From the NCBI GenBank assembly GCA_020851015.1, contig JADZDN010000117.1, forward strand, positions 1 through 40,742: a DNA stretch of 40,742 bases, given 5' to 3'. Each line of letters opens with the position of its first letter. Positions within the stretch are counted from its first letter, which is position 1. Of this stretch, positions 23,779-32,783 are shown in pieces. Made by a program: the position numbers and the translations under genes. The stretch comes from Alphaproteobacteria bacterium (GTDB lineage: Bacteria; Pseudomonadota; Alphaproteobacteria; JAEULC01). The notes beneath the pieces are model-generated. The model saw only the letters and a program-made list of their open reading frames with translations, was not told where the DNA came from and ran no database searches.

Positions 23779-25164
23779 ATGACGAATCTGCTCTTCCTGG
23801 TCGGCATTGCGGGATTCCTGCTGGGATCGATCGCCTACCTGCCGTTTGGCATCCTGACCTGGCTGTGGATAGCCCTTCAGGGGCCCCAGCAGCTCATCAA
23901 GGAAGATTTCCAGATCAATCTGGCGATCGTGATCTGCTGCGTGATCGCCCTGGCGTCCAATCGGAAAAAAGTCAGGTTCTGGGTAGACGGCACAATTGTC
24001 GCGCTTTGCGTCCTTCTTGTGCATTCAGGCATCACCACCTTTCTCGGTTTTGTACCGGAATACAGTTATCCCTATTTCGATCGCCTCTGGAAAACCATGT
24101 TGCTGGGCCTCTTCATCCTGCTGTTCATGCAGAACCGGACGAGGCTGCAGGCGGTTGTCTGGGTTGTTGTCTTCAGCATTGGATTGCTGGCCGTAAAGGC
24201 TGCCGCTTTCTCGATCATGACCGCTGGCCAGTACAAAGTATTGGGACCGCCGGGCAGCCAGATTTCCGACAACAATCACTTCGCCGGCGCAATTTCCATG
24301 CTGGTGCCTTTCGTTGCCTATCTCTATAGCACAACGAAGCACGCCTCGATGAAAACAGCGCTTCTGGTGATGGCCTGGCTGGTGCCCTTGGGTGCTCTCT
24401 TCACCTATTCCAGAGGAGGTCTGCTATCGCTGCTTGCGGTCGCATTTTGCTTTTGGCTCAAGGCTCGCAAGCGGATGTTCATTGCGGTATGCGCGACGGT
24501 ACTGCTGGTACTGGCAATCCCGATCATGCCCAGCCAATGGACCGACCGGATGTCCACGATTACCGAAACGTTCGAGGACACCGGCAAGGCGGATGACTCG
24601 GTCAAAGGCCGCTTCAACGCATGGTACGTGTACTCGCAGCTCGCGCTCGAACGGCCATTCATCGGCGGCGGCTTCCGCTCGCCAGAAGTGCTTTGGGTGT
24701 GGCAGCGCTACATGCCCGAATCCGATCAGTCGAGCGGGGCGAAGGCGGCGCACAACAATGTCTTCCAGGTGCTAGGCGAACACGGGTTCCTGGGGCTCGG
24801 CATCTATATCTTGGTTGTTCTGGTTTGCCTGAAGAACATCGGCGCAATTCTCGTGCGAACGCGCCATACCCCGAGCCTCGTCTGGGCCCGAGGCCTGGCC
24901 GCCGCCTGCGGCGTTTCCATGATCGCCTATCTGACGGCCGGCATGACCATGTCGATTCCGTACTACGACCTGTTCATCATCCTGGTCGTCATCGTCGCCT
25001 CGCTGAAGCGGATCGTCGTGACCCAGCTGGCGGCGCAGCGCCAGGAGCTGCGCCGCGCGGCGCCGGCCGCCGCCGCGGCTGGAGTGACCTTGGTGCCGGC
25101 GCGCGCGGGCGAACAAATGCTGAGCCGCACGGGCGACCCTCGGACCGACTTTCACGCTCGGTAG
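23779..25164 (+). CDS. O-antigen ligase-family membrane protein (exosortase-type O-glycosylation ligase-like)
   Basis: A 461-aa inner-membrane protein with about ten to twelve hydrophobic segments and a Wzy/WaaL-type loop. Diagnostic stretches are YKVLGPPGSQISDNNHFAG, FTYSRGGLLSLL, WLKARKR, the ERPFIGGGFRS loop, and AHNNVFQVLGEHGFLGLG with the conserved His and Glu. These match the group named 'putative O-glycosylation ligase, exosortase A-associated'. The family transfers or polymerises undecaprenyl-linked glycans on the periplasmic side. No exosortase or polysaccharide cluster is adjacent. I start at the ATG at 23779 with GAAGG upstream. An upstream start at 23704 adds a basic, non-membrane lead. 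The first kilobase is somewhat less GC-rich than its neighbours, so transfer is possible. Confidence 0.83.
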   Translation: MTNLLFLVGIAGFLLGSIAYLPFGILTWLWIALQGPQQLIKEDFQINLAIVICCVIALASNRKKVRFWVDGTIVALCVLLVHSGITTFLGFVPEYSYPYFDRLWKTMLLGLFILLFMQNRTRLQAVVWVVVFSIGLLAVKAAAFSIMTAGQYKVLGPPGSQISDNNHFAGAISMLVPFVAYLYSTTKHASMKTALLVMAWLVPLGALFTYSRGGLLSLLAVAFCFWLKARKRMFIAVCATVLLVLAIPIMPSQWTDRMSTITETFEDTGKADDSVKGRFNAWYVYSQLALERPFIGGGFRSPEVLWVWQRYMPESDQSSGAKAAHNNVFQVLGEHGFLGLGIYILVVLVCLKNIGAILVRTRHTPSLVWARGLAAACGVSMIAYLTAGMTMSIPYYDLFIILVVIVASLKRIVVTQLAAQRQELRRAAPAAAAAGVTLVPARAGEQMLSRTGDPRTDFHAR

Positions 25165-25188
25165 CCAAGCAAACGGGATACGCGGACC

Positions 25189-25374
25189 ATGTCGGATTTC
25201 TTGATCGTGGTGGCGACGATGGCGGGGCTCGCCTATGCGGCCTGGTTCGTCTACTGCAACGACGGCGAGGGCAATACGCGGCCCGACAAGACGCTCATGG
25301 CGATGGTCGAGGACAAGAACCCCGCCCGGCGCCGCTGGTTCGGGATGCCGGGCGCGCGCGAGCGGCGCGGCTGA
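25189..25374 (+). CDS. Small membrane protein, 61 aa
   Basis: A short gene 24 nt after the O-antigen-ligase-like gene and ending 5 nt before the convergent metH stop. The product has one N-terminal membrane segment (FLIVVATMAGLAYAAWFVY, residues 4-22) followed by a charged cytoplasmic or periplasmic tail (CNDGEGNTRPDKTLMAMVEDKNPARRRWFGMPGARERRG, not a known motif). The ribosome site is weak (GGGA, GCGGA). Codon use matches its neighbours. Its position suggests cotranscription with the ligase, but no family is recognised. Confidence 0.6.
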   Translation: MSDFLIVVATMAGLAYAAWFVYCNDGEGNTRPDKTLMAMVEDKNPARRRWFGMPGARERRG

Positions 25375-25379
25375 CCGGC

Positions 25380-28300
25380 TCAGAGCGAACAATACTTCGC
25401 GCGCGGATGCTGGCCGACGATCGCGCTGGTGGACTGCTCGGGATGTAGCTGGAACTCGTCCGACAGGCTGACCCCGATCCGCTCGGCGCCGAGCAGGCGC
25501 AGGATCGGCTCCTGGTCCTCGAGCCGCGGACAGGCCGGGTAGCCGAAGCTGTAGCGCGAGCCGCGATAGGACTGGCGCAGCAACTCCTCCATCTCGCGCG
25601 CGTCCTCCTGGCTGAAGCCCAGCTCGGCGCGGATGCGCGTGTGCACGTACTCGGCCATCGCCTCCGCCATCTCGACTCCCAGCCCGTGCAGGTAGAGATA
25701 GTCCTGGTAGCGGTTGTCGGCGAACCACTCGCGCGCCACGTCCGAGGCGTGCTGGCCGACCGTCGCGATCTGGAAGCCGATGACGTCGCGTTGGTCTGGC
25801 CCAAGCGACACATCGCGGAAGAAATCGGCGATGCACAGCCCGTCCTCGCGCGCCTGGCGCGGCAGCGGGAAGCGCGCCAGCACCGTCGTGCCATCGAGGT
25901 CGTACACGATCACGTCGTTGCCCTCGGCCGCCGCCTTCCAGTAGCCGTAGACGGCCTTGGGCCGCAGGATGTCCTGCTGCTCGCAGACATCGATCATGCG
26001 CTTGAGGACCGGCCGCAATTCGCGCCGCGCCCAATCCATGTACTGCTCGAGGGTGCGGCCGTCCTTCCGGTAGCCCCAGTGGAACTGGTAGAGCATGCGG
26101 TCGTTGAGGTAGGGCAGCAGCGCGCGGATCGGCGCGTGGTCGATCACGCGGGCACCCCAGAACGGCGGCACCGGCACGTCGACGCCCAGCCCCAGCTCGG
26201 AGCGGCGGATGCGGGTCTCCTCGGCATCGACCGGCCGGATCGCGGCATCGGTCGCCTTGCCCAGCGTGCGGCGCGTGTTCTGCACCTTGTTCTGGTTGGC
26301 GGCCTGGCGCGATTCCAGATGGGTGTCGAAGCGGCCCTCGACCACCTTGGTGGCGAGGTCCAGCCCGTCGAAGGCGTCGCCGGCATAGGCGACGCGCCCG
26401 CAGCCATAGGACTGCACGCAGTCGCTCTCGACATAGCGCCTGGTCAGCGCGGCGCCGCCCAGCAGCACCGGCGTGCTGACGCCCTGGCGCGTCATTTCCT
26501 GCAGATTGTCCTTCATCACCACGGTCGACTTGACCAGCAGGCCGGACATGCCGATGGCGTCGGCCTTGTGGTCCGCGGCCGCCTTCAGGATCGCGTCGAT
26601 CGGCTGCTTGATGCCCAGGTTGACGACGCGGAAGCCGTTGTTGGTCAGGATGATGTCCACGAGGTTCTTGCCGATGTCGTGGACGTCGCCCTTCACCGTC
26701 GCCAGCACCACCGTGCCCTTGGCGCTGCCCTCGACCTTTTCCATGAAGGGTTCCAGGTAGGCGACGGCCGCCTTCATCGTCTCGGCGGATTGCAGCACGA
26801 AGGGAAGCTGCATCTTGCCGGCGCCGAACAGCTCGCCGACCACCTTCATGCCGTCGAGCAGGAAGGTGTTGATGATGTCCAGCGGCTTGTGCGCCTGCAT
26901 CGCCTGCGCCAGGTCGTCGGTCAGCCCCTGGCGCTCGCCGTCGACGATGCGCTCCTTCAGCCGCTCCTCGACCGTCTCGGCTCGCTTGCGCTTGGCCGCG
27001 GCTTCCTCGCGGCGGTCCTTGAACAGCGCGATGAACTCCTGCAGCGGATCATAGCCCTCGCGCCGGCGGTCGTAGATCAGGTCCTCGGCGACCTTGACCT
27101 CGCGCTCGGGGATCTTGTGCAGCGGCGCGATCTTCGAGACATGCACGATGGCGCCGGTCATGCCGCGCTTCAGCGCATGGTCGAGAAACACCGAGTTCAG
27201 CACGTGCCGCGCCGCCGGCTTGAGCCCGAAGGAGATGTTGGAGAGGCCGAGGATGATCTGGCTTTCCGGCAGCTCCTGCGAAATCCGCTCGATCGCCTCG
27301 AGCGTCCACAGCCCCAGCTTGCGGTCGTCCTCGTTGCCCGTGCAGATCGTGAAGGTCAGCGGGTCGAACAGCAGGTCCGACGCCGGCAGTCCGTGCTTGC
27401 CACAGGCGAAATCGTGCAGGCGATGGGCGATGCGCACCTTGTCGTCGGCCGACTTGGCCATGCCCTTCTCGTCGATCGTCAGCGCGACCACCGCGGCGCC
27501 GAAGCGCCGGGCGAGCTGCAGGCGCTTCTCGGCCGGCGCCTCGCCGTCCTCGAAGTTGATCGAGTTGAGAATTGCCTTGCCGCCGTAGAGCTTCAGCGTC
27601 GATTCGAGGACGTTGAGCTCGGTGGAATCGATCACCAGCGGCGCGTTGACCGAGCCGCGCATGCGGGAGACGACCTCGGCCATCTCCTTGACCTCGTCGC
27701 GGCCGACGAAAGCCGTGCAGACGTCGAGCGCATGCGAGCCCTCGCGCACCTGCTCGCGGCCCATGTCGACGCAGCCCTGCCAGTCGCCCTTCTCCTGCAG
27801 CTCGCGGAATTTCTTGCTGCCGTTGGCGTTGCAGCGCTCGCCGATCGACAGGTACGCGTTCTCCTGGCGCAGCGGCACCTGGCCGTAGAGCGAGGCGATC
27901 GACGGCGTCCACCGGGCCTGGCGCGCCAGCGGCGCGGGCCGCCAGCCGTCGGCGCTGCGCCGGCGCAGCATGGCGTCGAGCGCGCCAATATGCGCGGGCG
28001 TCGTGCCGCAGCAGCCGCCGACCAGGTTGACCCCGTCCTCGGCGACGAAGCGCTCCAGCCACTTGGTCATTTCCTCGGGGTTCAGCGGATAATGCGTGCG
28101 CCCGTCCACCAGCTCGGGCAGGCCGGCGTTCGGCATCACGCTGATCGGGCCGGTCCAGTTCTCCGCCAGCCACTTGACGTGCTCGGCCATCTCGCGCGGA
28201 CCGGTGGCGCAGTTCAGGCCGATCGCCGCCACATCCAGCGCGTGGCCGACGGTCGCCGCGGCGGCGATGTCCGTGCCGACCAGAAGCGTGCCGGTCGTCT

Positions 28301-28877
28301 CGACCGTGACCTGCACCATGGTCGGCGTCGCCGTTCCGGCCTCGGCCCGGGCGCGCCGGGCGCCGTTGACCGCCGCCTTGATGTAGAGCGGGTCCTGGCA
28401 GGTCTCGATCAGGATCGCATCGACCGCCCCGTCGATCAGCCCGGCGCACTGCACCGCCAGTGCATCCTCGAGCGTCTGGTAGTCGATATGGCCGAGGCTG
28501 GGCAATTTGGTGCCCGGGCCGACGGAGCCAAGGACATAGCGCTTGCGCCCGCCCCGGCCGGCATCCTCGGCCGCCTCGCGCGCCAGCAGCGCCGCCGCGC
28601 GGTTCAGCGCGCGCGCCTCGTCCTTGAGCCCGAACTCGGCCAGCGTGATCGGCGAGCCGCCGAACGTGTTGGTCTCGACCATGTCGGCCCCGGCCTCGAA
28701 ATAGCCGCGATGGATGTCGCGGATCAGGTCGGGGCGGCTGCGGTTCAGGATCTCGGTGCAGTTCTCCTGGCCCAGGTAGTCGCGCGCGACATCGAGATCG
28801 AGCGCCTGAACCCGCGAACCCATGGCGCCGTCGCACAGCAGGACGCGTTCGGCGAGCAGGTCGAGCAGTGCGGCCAT
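25380..28877 (-). CDS. metH: Cobalamin-dependent methionine synthase
   Basis: A 1165-aa cytoplasmic enzyme that moves a methyl group from methyltetrahydrofolate to homocysteine through methylcobalamin. Domains in order: homocysteine-binding barrel (about 1-320, zinc cysteines in GLNCATGP and GGCCGTTPAH), pterin-binding barrel (about 350-610, IGERCNANGSKKF, DVCTAFVGRDE), B12 cap and Rossmann domain (about 640-880, with the cobalt-binding histidine in KGDVHDIGKNLVDI), and the AdoMet reactivation domain (about 900-1165, RYSFGYPACP). All domains of the full-length type are present; E. coli MetH is about 60 residues longer. I start at MAALLDLLAERVLLCDGAMGS (28877), 4 nt after metF with GGAG in place. 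It depends on metF for its folate substrate. No cobalamin riboswitch was seen. Confidence 0.96.
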   Translation of the reverse strand: MAALLDLLAERVLLCDGAMGSRVQALDLDVARDYLGQENCTEILNRSRPDLIRDIHRGYFEAGADMVETNTFGGSPITLAEFGLKDEARALNRAAALLAREAAEDAGRGGRKRYVLGSVGPGTKLPSLGHIDYQTLEDALAVQCAGLIDGAVDAILIETCQDPLYIKAAVNGARRARAEAGTATPTMVQVTVETTGTLLVGTDIAAAATVGHALDVAAIGLNCATGPREMAEHVKWLAENWTGPISVMPNAGLPELVDGRTHYPLNPEEMTKWLERFVAEDGVNLVGGCCGTTPAHIGALDAMLRRRSADGWRPAPLARQARWTPSIASLYGQVPLRQENAYLSIGERCNANGSKKFRELQEKGDWQGCVDMGREQVREGSHALDVCTAFVGRDEVKEMAEVVSRMRGSVNAPLVIDSTELNVLESTLKLYGGKAILNSINFEDGEAPAEKRLQLARRFGAAVVALTIDEKGMAKSADDKVRIAHRLHDFACGKHGLPASDLLFDPLTFTICTGNEDDRKLGLWTLEAIERISQELPESQIILGLSNISFGLKPAARHVLNSVFLDHALKRGMTGAIVHVSKIAPLHKIPEREVKVAEDLIYDRRREGYDPLQEFIALFKDRREEAAAKRKRAETVEERLKERIVDGERQGLTDDLAQAMQAHKPLDIINTFLLDGMKVVGELFGAGKMQLPFVLQSAETMKAAVAYLEPFMEKVEGSAKGTVVLATVKGDVHDIGKNLVDIILTNNGFRVVNLGIKQPIDAILKAAADHKADAIGMSGLLVKSTVVMKDNLQEMTRQGVSTPVLLGGAALTRRYVESDCVQSYGCGRVAYAGDAFDGLDLATKVVEGRFDTHLESRQAANQNKVQNTRRTLGKATDAAIRPVDAEETRIRRSELGLGVDVPVPPFWGARVIDHAPIRALLPYLNDRMLYQFHWGYRKDGRTLEQYMDWARRELRPVLKRMIDVCEQQDILRPKAVYGYWKAAAEGNDVIVYDLDGTTVLARFPLPRQAREDGLCIADFFRDVSLGPDQRDVIGFQIATVGQHASDVAREWFADNRYQDYLYLHGLGVEMAEAMAEYVHTRIRAELGFSQEDAREMEELLRQSYRGSRYSFGYPACPRLEDQEPILRLLGAERIGVSLSDEFQLHPEQSTSAIVGQHPRAKYCSL

Positions 28878-28881
28878 CGTT

Positions 28882-29787
28882 CTAGGCTCCGATCGCGCGG
28901 GCGCGCGCGGGCGGCGCGGCCAGGATGCCGGCCGCGGCGCAGATGTCATGCGTCAGCTCGGCGCGGTTCAGCGTGTAGATGTGCAGCGAATTCGCGCCGC
29001 CGGCGACCAGCCTGAGAATCATCGCCGCCGCCACCTCGATGGCGGCCGCATGGTGGCCGGCCGGATCGTCCGCCAGACCGGCGAAGCGCCGGTGCAGCGC
29101 CGCCGGCACGTGCGCGCCGCAGCGCTGGCTGAAATTCACGGCCTGGGCGAAGTTGGCGATCGGCAGCAGGCCGGGCACGATCGGCACGGCGATGCCACGG
29201 GCCTGCGCGCGGTCGCGGAACCGGAAGAAGACGTCGGGGTCGAAGAAATACTGCGTGATCGCGCGCGCGGCGCCGGCGTCGACCTTGCGCTTCAGGTTGT
29301 CCAGGTCCGCGTCCGCGCCGGTCGCCTCGGGATGGGTCTCGGGGAAGGCCGCGACGCTGATCTCGAAATCGCCGACGCGCTTGAGGCCGTGCACCAGATC
29401 GGCGGCGTAGGCGTAGCCGCCCGGATAGGCCACGTAGCGCTGGCCCAGCCCCTCGGGCGGGTCGCCGCGCAGCGCCACGATGTGGCGGATGCCGGCCTGC
29501 CAGTAGCGTCGCGCCACCTCGTCGATCTCGCCCGCCGTGGCGCCGACGCAGGTGAGGTGCGCGGCGGGCTCCAGCCCCGTCTCGTTGCGGATGCGCGCCA
29601 CGGTCGCATGGGTGCGGTCGCGGGTCGTCCCCCCCGCCCCGTAGGTGACCGAGACGAAGCGTGGCCCCAGCGGCGCCAGGCTGGCGATCGCCTGCCACAG
29701 GCGGCGCTCCATGTCCGGCGTCTTGGGCGGGAAGAACTCGAAGGACAGATCGAACCGGTCGAGCAGAGCCTCGTCGTGCGCGCTCAT
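28882..29787 (-). CDS. metF: Methylenetetrahydrofolate reductase
   Basis: A 301-aa FAD enzyme that reduces 5,10-methylene-THF to 5-methyl-THF, the methyl donor used by MetH encoded next to it. The beta-barrel shows the catalytic Glu in FDLSFEFFPPKT (near residue 18), VSVTYGAGGTTRDRT, HLTCVGAT, HIVALRGDPPEG, and the EISVAAFPETHPEA strand, followed by ITQYFFDPDVFFRF and VPIVPGLLPI. Length is typical. The start overlaps the stop of the ArsR-methyltransferase gene as ATGA, and metH begins 4 nt after its stop, so the three are one operon. It is cytoplasmic and uses NADH or NADPH. Confidence 0.95.
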   Translation of the reverse strand: MSAHDEALLDRFDLSFEFFPPKTPDMERRLWQAIASLAPLGPRFVSVTYGAGGTTRDRTHATVARIRNETGLEPAAHLTCVGATAGEIDEVARRYWQAGIRHIVALRGDPPEGLGQRYVAYPGGYAYAADLVHGLKRVGDFEISVAAFPETHPEATGADADLDNLKRKVDAGAARAITQYFFDPDVFFRFRDRAQARGIAVPIVPGLLPIANFAQAVNFSQRCGAHVPAALHRRFAGLADDPAGHHAAAIEVAAAMILRLVAGGANSLHIYTLNRAELTHDICAAAGILAAPPARARAIGA

Positions 29788-30773
29788 CGCCGCGCCCTCC
29801 CCGGCTGGCCTGCCGCGGCGGGCGCCGGTTCACTCCCGGCGACGTGTTGGCGCCGGGTTGCCTGCCAGACATTGACGGTGAGGGGATCGCCGGCGAGGGA
29901 GATCACGGGCGCCGGTTCCAGCCCGGCAGCGCGGCACCAGTCGGCGATCTCCGCATCGTCGAATCCCAGGCGCCGATGCGCGTGTTCGCTGCGCAAAGTC
30001 TCCAGCTCGTGCGGCGCGAAGTCGATCACCACCAGCCGCCCGCCCGGGCGCAGCACGCGCGCGGCTTCCTCGATCACCTCCCCCGGCTCCTCGGCGTAGT
30101 GCAGGACCTGGTGGACGATCGCGGCGTCGAAGGACTGGTCGGGCATCGGCAGCTGGTACATGTCGCCCTGGCGCACCAGGCAGTTTCGGCGGTCGGCGCG
30201 GTCCAGGTTGGTGCGCGCCACGGCAAGCATCTCGCGCGAAAGGTCGATCCCGACGGCATGCGATACGCGGTCGGCGAATAGCTCCAGCATCCGCCCCGTG
30301 CCGGTGCCGATGTCCAGCAGGTCGCCGATTCCCTCGCGGGGCAATACCTCCAGCAGGGTGCGCTCGACCTCGCGGTCATCGACATGCAGCGACCGGATTT
30401 TGTCCCACCGGGCGGCATTGGCCCGGAAATAGGCGGCCGCCGTCTCGGCGCGCGCCCGGCGCACGTCGCTGAGCCGCGCAAGGTCGCGCGTCAGGGTCGC
30501 GTCCTCTTCGGGAATCTGGTCGATCAGCACCCGGGTCAACTCGGCGCCGGTTCCGCGCTGGGCCAAGCGGTAGAAAACCCAGGTCCCCTCGCGGCAGCGG
30601 TCCAGCAGGCCGGCCTCGCACAGGAGCTTCAGGTGGCGAGACACCCTGGGCTGGCTTTGGCCCAGAATCTGGGTCAATTCGCTGACGGTCAACTCGGCAT
30701 GGGCGCAAAGCGCCAGCAGACGAAGCCGGGAAGGCTCGGCAGCCGCACGCAAACCGGTCAGCAATTCGTCCAT
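29784..30773 (-). CDS. ArsR-family regulator fused to SAM-dependent methyltransferase
   Basis: A 329-aa protein with an N-terminal ArsR-type winged helix (residues about 1-90: SRLRLLALCAHAELTVSELTQ, QPRVSRHLKLLCEAGL, GTWVFYRLA) joined to a class I methyltransferase (about 115-300) with the SAM motif LLDIGTGTGRMLE (152-164) and the later acid in VVIDFAPHE. In alphaproteobacteria such fusions precede metF/metH and are thought to control methionine or S-adenosylhomocysteine metabolism, sensing the methyl cycle through the methyltransferase fold. It heads the operon with metF and metH and has a strong GGAGG ribosome site. A candidate operator overlaps its likely -10. The protein lacks metal-binding CXC pairs typical of arsenite sensors. 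Confidence 0.9.
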   Translation of the reverse strand: MDELLTGLRAAAEPSRLRLLALCAHAELTVSELTQILGQSQPRVSRHLKLLCEAGLLDRCREGTWVFYRLAQRGTGAELTRVLIDQIPEEDATLTRDLARLSDVRRARAETAAAYFRANAARWDKIRSLHVDDREVERTLLEVLPREGIGDLLDIGTGTGRMLELFADRVSHAVGIDLSREMLAVARTNLDRADRRNCLVRQGDMYQLPMPDQSFDAAIVHQVLHYAEEPGEVIEEAARVLRPGGRLVVIDFAPHELETLRSEHAHRRLGFDDAEIADWCRAAGLEPAPVISLAGDPLTVNVWQATRRQHVAGSEPAPAAAGQPGRARR

Positions 30774-31149
30774 TCGCGGACCTCCAAACAGAAGGATATA
30801 AACATATGCTTATGTATGACGCGCCTGGCAAGCGGATTTTCGGTCAGCAGTTCCCTGCGCCAGCACGGCGATCTACTGGTCGCGGCAAATCTGCAACTAT
30901 GGTGTAAAGATACACAAGGTCTGGGCAAATCCAATTTCTGTCGGGAAGCGGACGTGATACCCGTTAATGGACGGCGGGTTTGAGCGCGCGTCGGCAGGAC
31001 GACGAAGGGCGGAGGGGCCTTTCGTCGACGAGTTCGGGATGTGCCCGGGCACGCGGCCGGTGTGGCTCCAACCAGCGTTCCGCGGATCCAACCGCGGACG
31101 AGCAAGATGCGGATGGGTGCTGGTGGTTGGGCCGATCTTGAGACGCACA
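30774..31149. other. Divergent intergenic region between arsR-metF-metH and mlaA-mlaC
   Basis: These 376 nt hold no credible gene. Besides the operator at 30802-30815 there is a second inverted repeat of the same 5-4-5 geometry, GTGTA-AAGA-TACAC (30902-30915), in the middle of the region, which could belong to either direction. No convincing -35/-10 pair for mlaA and no riboswitch-like structure was recognised. Confidence 0.6.
30802..30831 (-). promoter_or_regulatory. Putative promoter and autoregulatory operator of the arsR-metF-metH operon
   Basis: Reading leftward, TTGCCA (30831-30826) is followed 17 bp later by CATATG (30808-30803) as a candidate -35/-10. The inverted repeat ACATA-N4-TATGT (30802-30815) covers the -10, the usual place for an ArsR-type repressor. 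It lies about 30-40 nt before the ArsR start. Confidence 0.5.
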
Positions 31150-32070
31150 ATGAAAGACAGCATGAAGCGCAGCCTGATGGGCGCCGCATTGGCGGCGATG
31201 GTGTTGACCTCCAGCGCCTGCAGCACGCCGCCGACGGATCCGGACGCGCGCGCGGCCTACGACGAGGCCAACGATCCGTGGGAGCCGTTCAACCGCTACA
31301 TCTTCGACGTCAACTATGCGATGGACCAGCTGTTCTTCCGTCCGATCGCGGGGATGTACCGCACCGGCGTGCCCGAGCCGCTGCGCGACGCGATTCGCAA
31401 CTTCCTGCGGAACTTGCGCTCGCCGCTGATCCTGATCCATGACCTGCTGCAGGGCGAGCTGGACCGCGCCGGCGTGACGCTGCAGCGGTTCGCGCTCAAT
31501 TCGACCCTGGGCGTGGCCGGCTTCATCGACTTCGCCGACGACGTCATGGGGCTGCAGTACCACGACGAGGATTTCGGCCAGACGCTGGGCGTATGGGGCT
31601 TCGAAGAGGGCTGGTACGTGATGCTGCCCTTCTACGGCCCGTCCAATCCGCGCGACACGACCGGCTTGGTCGTCGACAGCTTCATCGACCCGGTTTCGAT
31701 CATGCTCAAGGTCTACGGCCCGAGCTACGGGCCGCAGGTCCGCTCGGTGCTGACCGCGCTCGACGCACGTTCGCGGGCAATCGATACGCTGGACGAGGTC
31801 GAGCGCACCTCGATCGACTTCTACGCCACAATCCGCAGCCTGTATCGCCAGCGGCGCGACGACGAGATCCGCAACGGCCGTCCGTCCGGCAACCAGGGTG
31901 CGCCGACGATCATGGGCGACGGTTCGCAGCAGAGCCCGTTCCTCGAGAACGCCTCGCCGCCGCAAAAGGCCGCCCCGGGCGCGGTGCAGAGCTTCGTGCC
32001 CAAGCCCGCCCAGCCCATGCCGTTGCCGCGGCTGTTGCCGAAGGACCAGCTATCGCAGCGTCCCCAGTAA
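31150..32070 (+). CDS. mlaA: MlaA (VacJ) outer-membrane lipid-asymmetry protein
   Basis: A 306-aa protein of the MlaA/VacJ family, which removes phospholipids from the outer leaflet of the outer membrane and hands them to MlaC. The family core is clear: DPWEPFNRYIFDVNYAMD, PEPLRDAIRNFLRNL, LNSTLGVAGFIDFA, DEDFGQTLGVWG, and PFYGPSNPRDTTGLVVDSF. An N-terminal signal ends in LTSSACS; the Cys suggests a lipoprotein although the lipobox is imperfect. A second start at 31162 (MKRSLMG) is equally possible. The C-terminal about 60 residues are Pro/Gln-rich, longer than in E. coli MlaA and probably disordered. mlaC follows after 19 nt. The transporter genes mlaFED are not in the window. Confidence 0.93.
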   Translation: MKDSMKRSLMGAALAAMVLTSSACSTPPTDPDARAAYDEANDPWEPFNRYIFDVNYAMDQLFFRPIAGMYRTGVPEPLRDAIRNFLRNLRSPLILIHDLLQGELDRAGVTLQRFALNSTLGVAGFIDFADDVMGLQYHDEDFGQTLGVWGFEEGWYVMLPFYGPSNPRDTTGLVVDSFIDPVSIMLKVYGPSYGPQVRSVLTALDARSRAIDTLDEVERTSIDFYATIRSLYRQRRDDEIRNGRPSGNQGAPTIMGDGSQQSPFLENASPPQKAAPGAVQSFVPKPAQPMPLPRLLPKDQLSQRPQ

Positions 32071-32089
32071 GCAGTAAGAGGCCCTGACG

Positions 32090-32746
32090 ATGTACACCCG
32101 ACGCTTGGTCGGCGGATTGATCGCCTCTGCGGCCGTTGCCTTCATCCTCCAGGCCGCTCCGCCCGCCGCCCAGTCGGCAATGGCCGCCAGCGAGCACGCC
32201 GAAGGCGCCAAGGCCTTCTTGCAGAGCCTCGCCGACCGCACGATCACGACCCTGAACCAGAAGCAGTTGGACCAGCCGCAGCGAATCGATGCTTTCCGCC
32301 ATCTCTTCGCCGAGGGCTTCGACGTGCCGTCGATCGGCCAGTTCGTCGCGGGCCGCGCCTGGACCAAGGCCACCGAACCGCAGAAGATCGCGTACCTCAA
32401 GGTGTTCGAAGAGGTGACCATCCTCACCTGGGCGCTGCGTTTCGAGCAGTACTCCGGCGAAAAGCTGTCGATCGAGAAAATCCGCGAGGACGGCAAGGCC
32501 GTGCTGCTGGAGAGCCTGATCGTCCGCCCGGGCAAGGAATCAATTCGCGTCGACTGGCGAATCGAAAAGGGCAAGAACGGCTACAAGATTCTCGACATCG
32601 TGGCCGAGGGCACCAGCCTTGCCATCGCCCAGCGGGCCGACTACACCGCCGTCATCCAGCAGAGCAACGGCGAGTTCGACGGCCTGATTCGCGCGCTGCG
32701 CGACAAGCAGAAGAAGCTGCGCCAACAGGCCAAGCTGGAGAACTAG
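32090..32746 (+). CDS. mlaC: MlaC-family phospholipid shuttle
   Basis: A 218-aa periplasmic protein of the MlaC (Ttg2D) family, which ferries phospholipids between the MlaA complex and the inner-membrane Mla transporter. It has a signal peptide (MYTRRLVGGLIASAAVAFILQAAPPAAQS) with cleavage around residue 28-33. The mature fold shows AKAFLQSLADRTITTL, RHLFAEGFDVPSIGQFVAGRAW, YLKVFEEVTILTW, the strand RVDWRIEKGKNGYKILDIVAEG and a C-terminal helical segment ending in a Lys-rich tail. It lies 19 nt after mlaA and surely shares its transcript. The gene is convergent with the GT-Nudix gene. Confidence 0.92.
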   Translation: MYTRRLVGGLIASAAVAFILQAAPPAAQSAMAASEHAEGAKAFLQSLADRTITTLNQKQLDQPQRIDAFRHLFAEGFDVPSIGQFVAGRAWTKATEPQKIAYLKVFEEVTILTWALRFEQYSGEKLSIEKIREDGKAVLLESLIVRPGKESIRVDWRIEKGKNGYKILDIVAEGTSLAIAQRADYTAVIQQSNGEFDGLIRALRDKQKKLRQQAKLEN

Positions 32747-32783
32747 CGCCCGCCGGCGCTGGTCCCTGGCTAGCCGCTGCCAG

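Noticed and set aside
28878..28949. A longer metH start inside metF
   Set aside because: The added residues are Pro/Arg-rich and antigenic to the family start. MAALLDLLAERVLLCDGAMGS with GGAG upstream is the natural one.
25641..29015. A 1124-aa open frame on the plus strand opposite metH and metF
   Set aside because: It is the mirror of GC-rich coding DNA: it is rich in Arg, Ala, Gly and His with no domain logic, while metH and metF on the other strand have every expected motif.
30774..31149. A SAM, SAH or cobalamin riboswitch before the methionine operon
   Set aside because: No conserved riboswitch core such as a B12 box could be found. Control by the ArsR-methyltransferase protein is sufficient.
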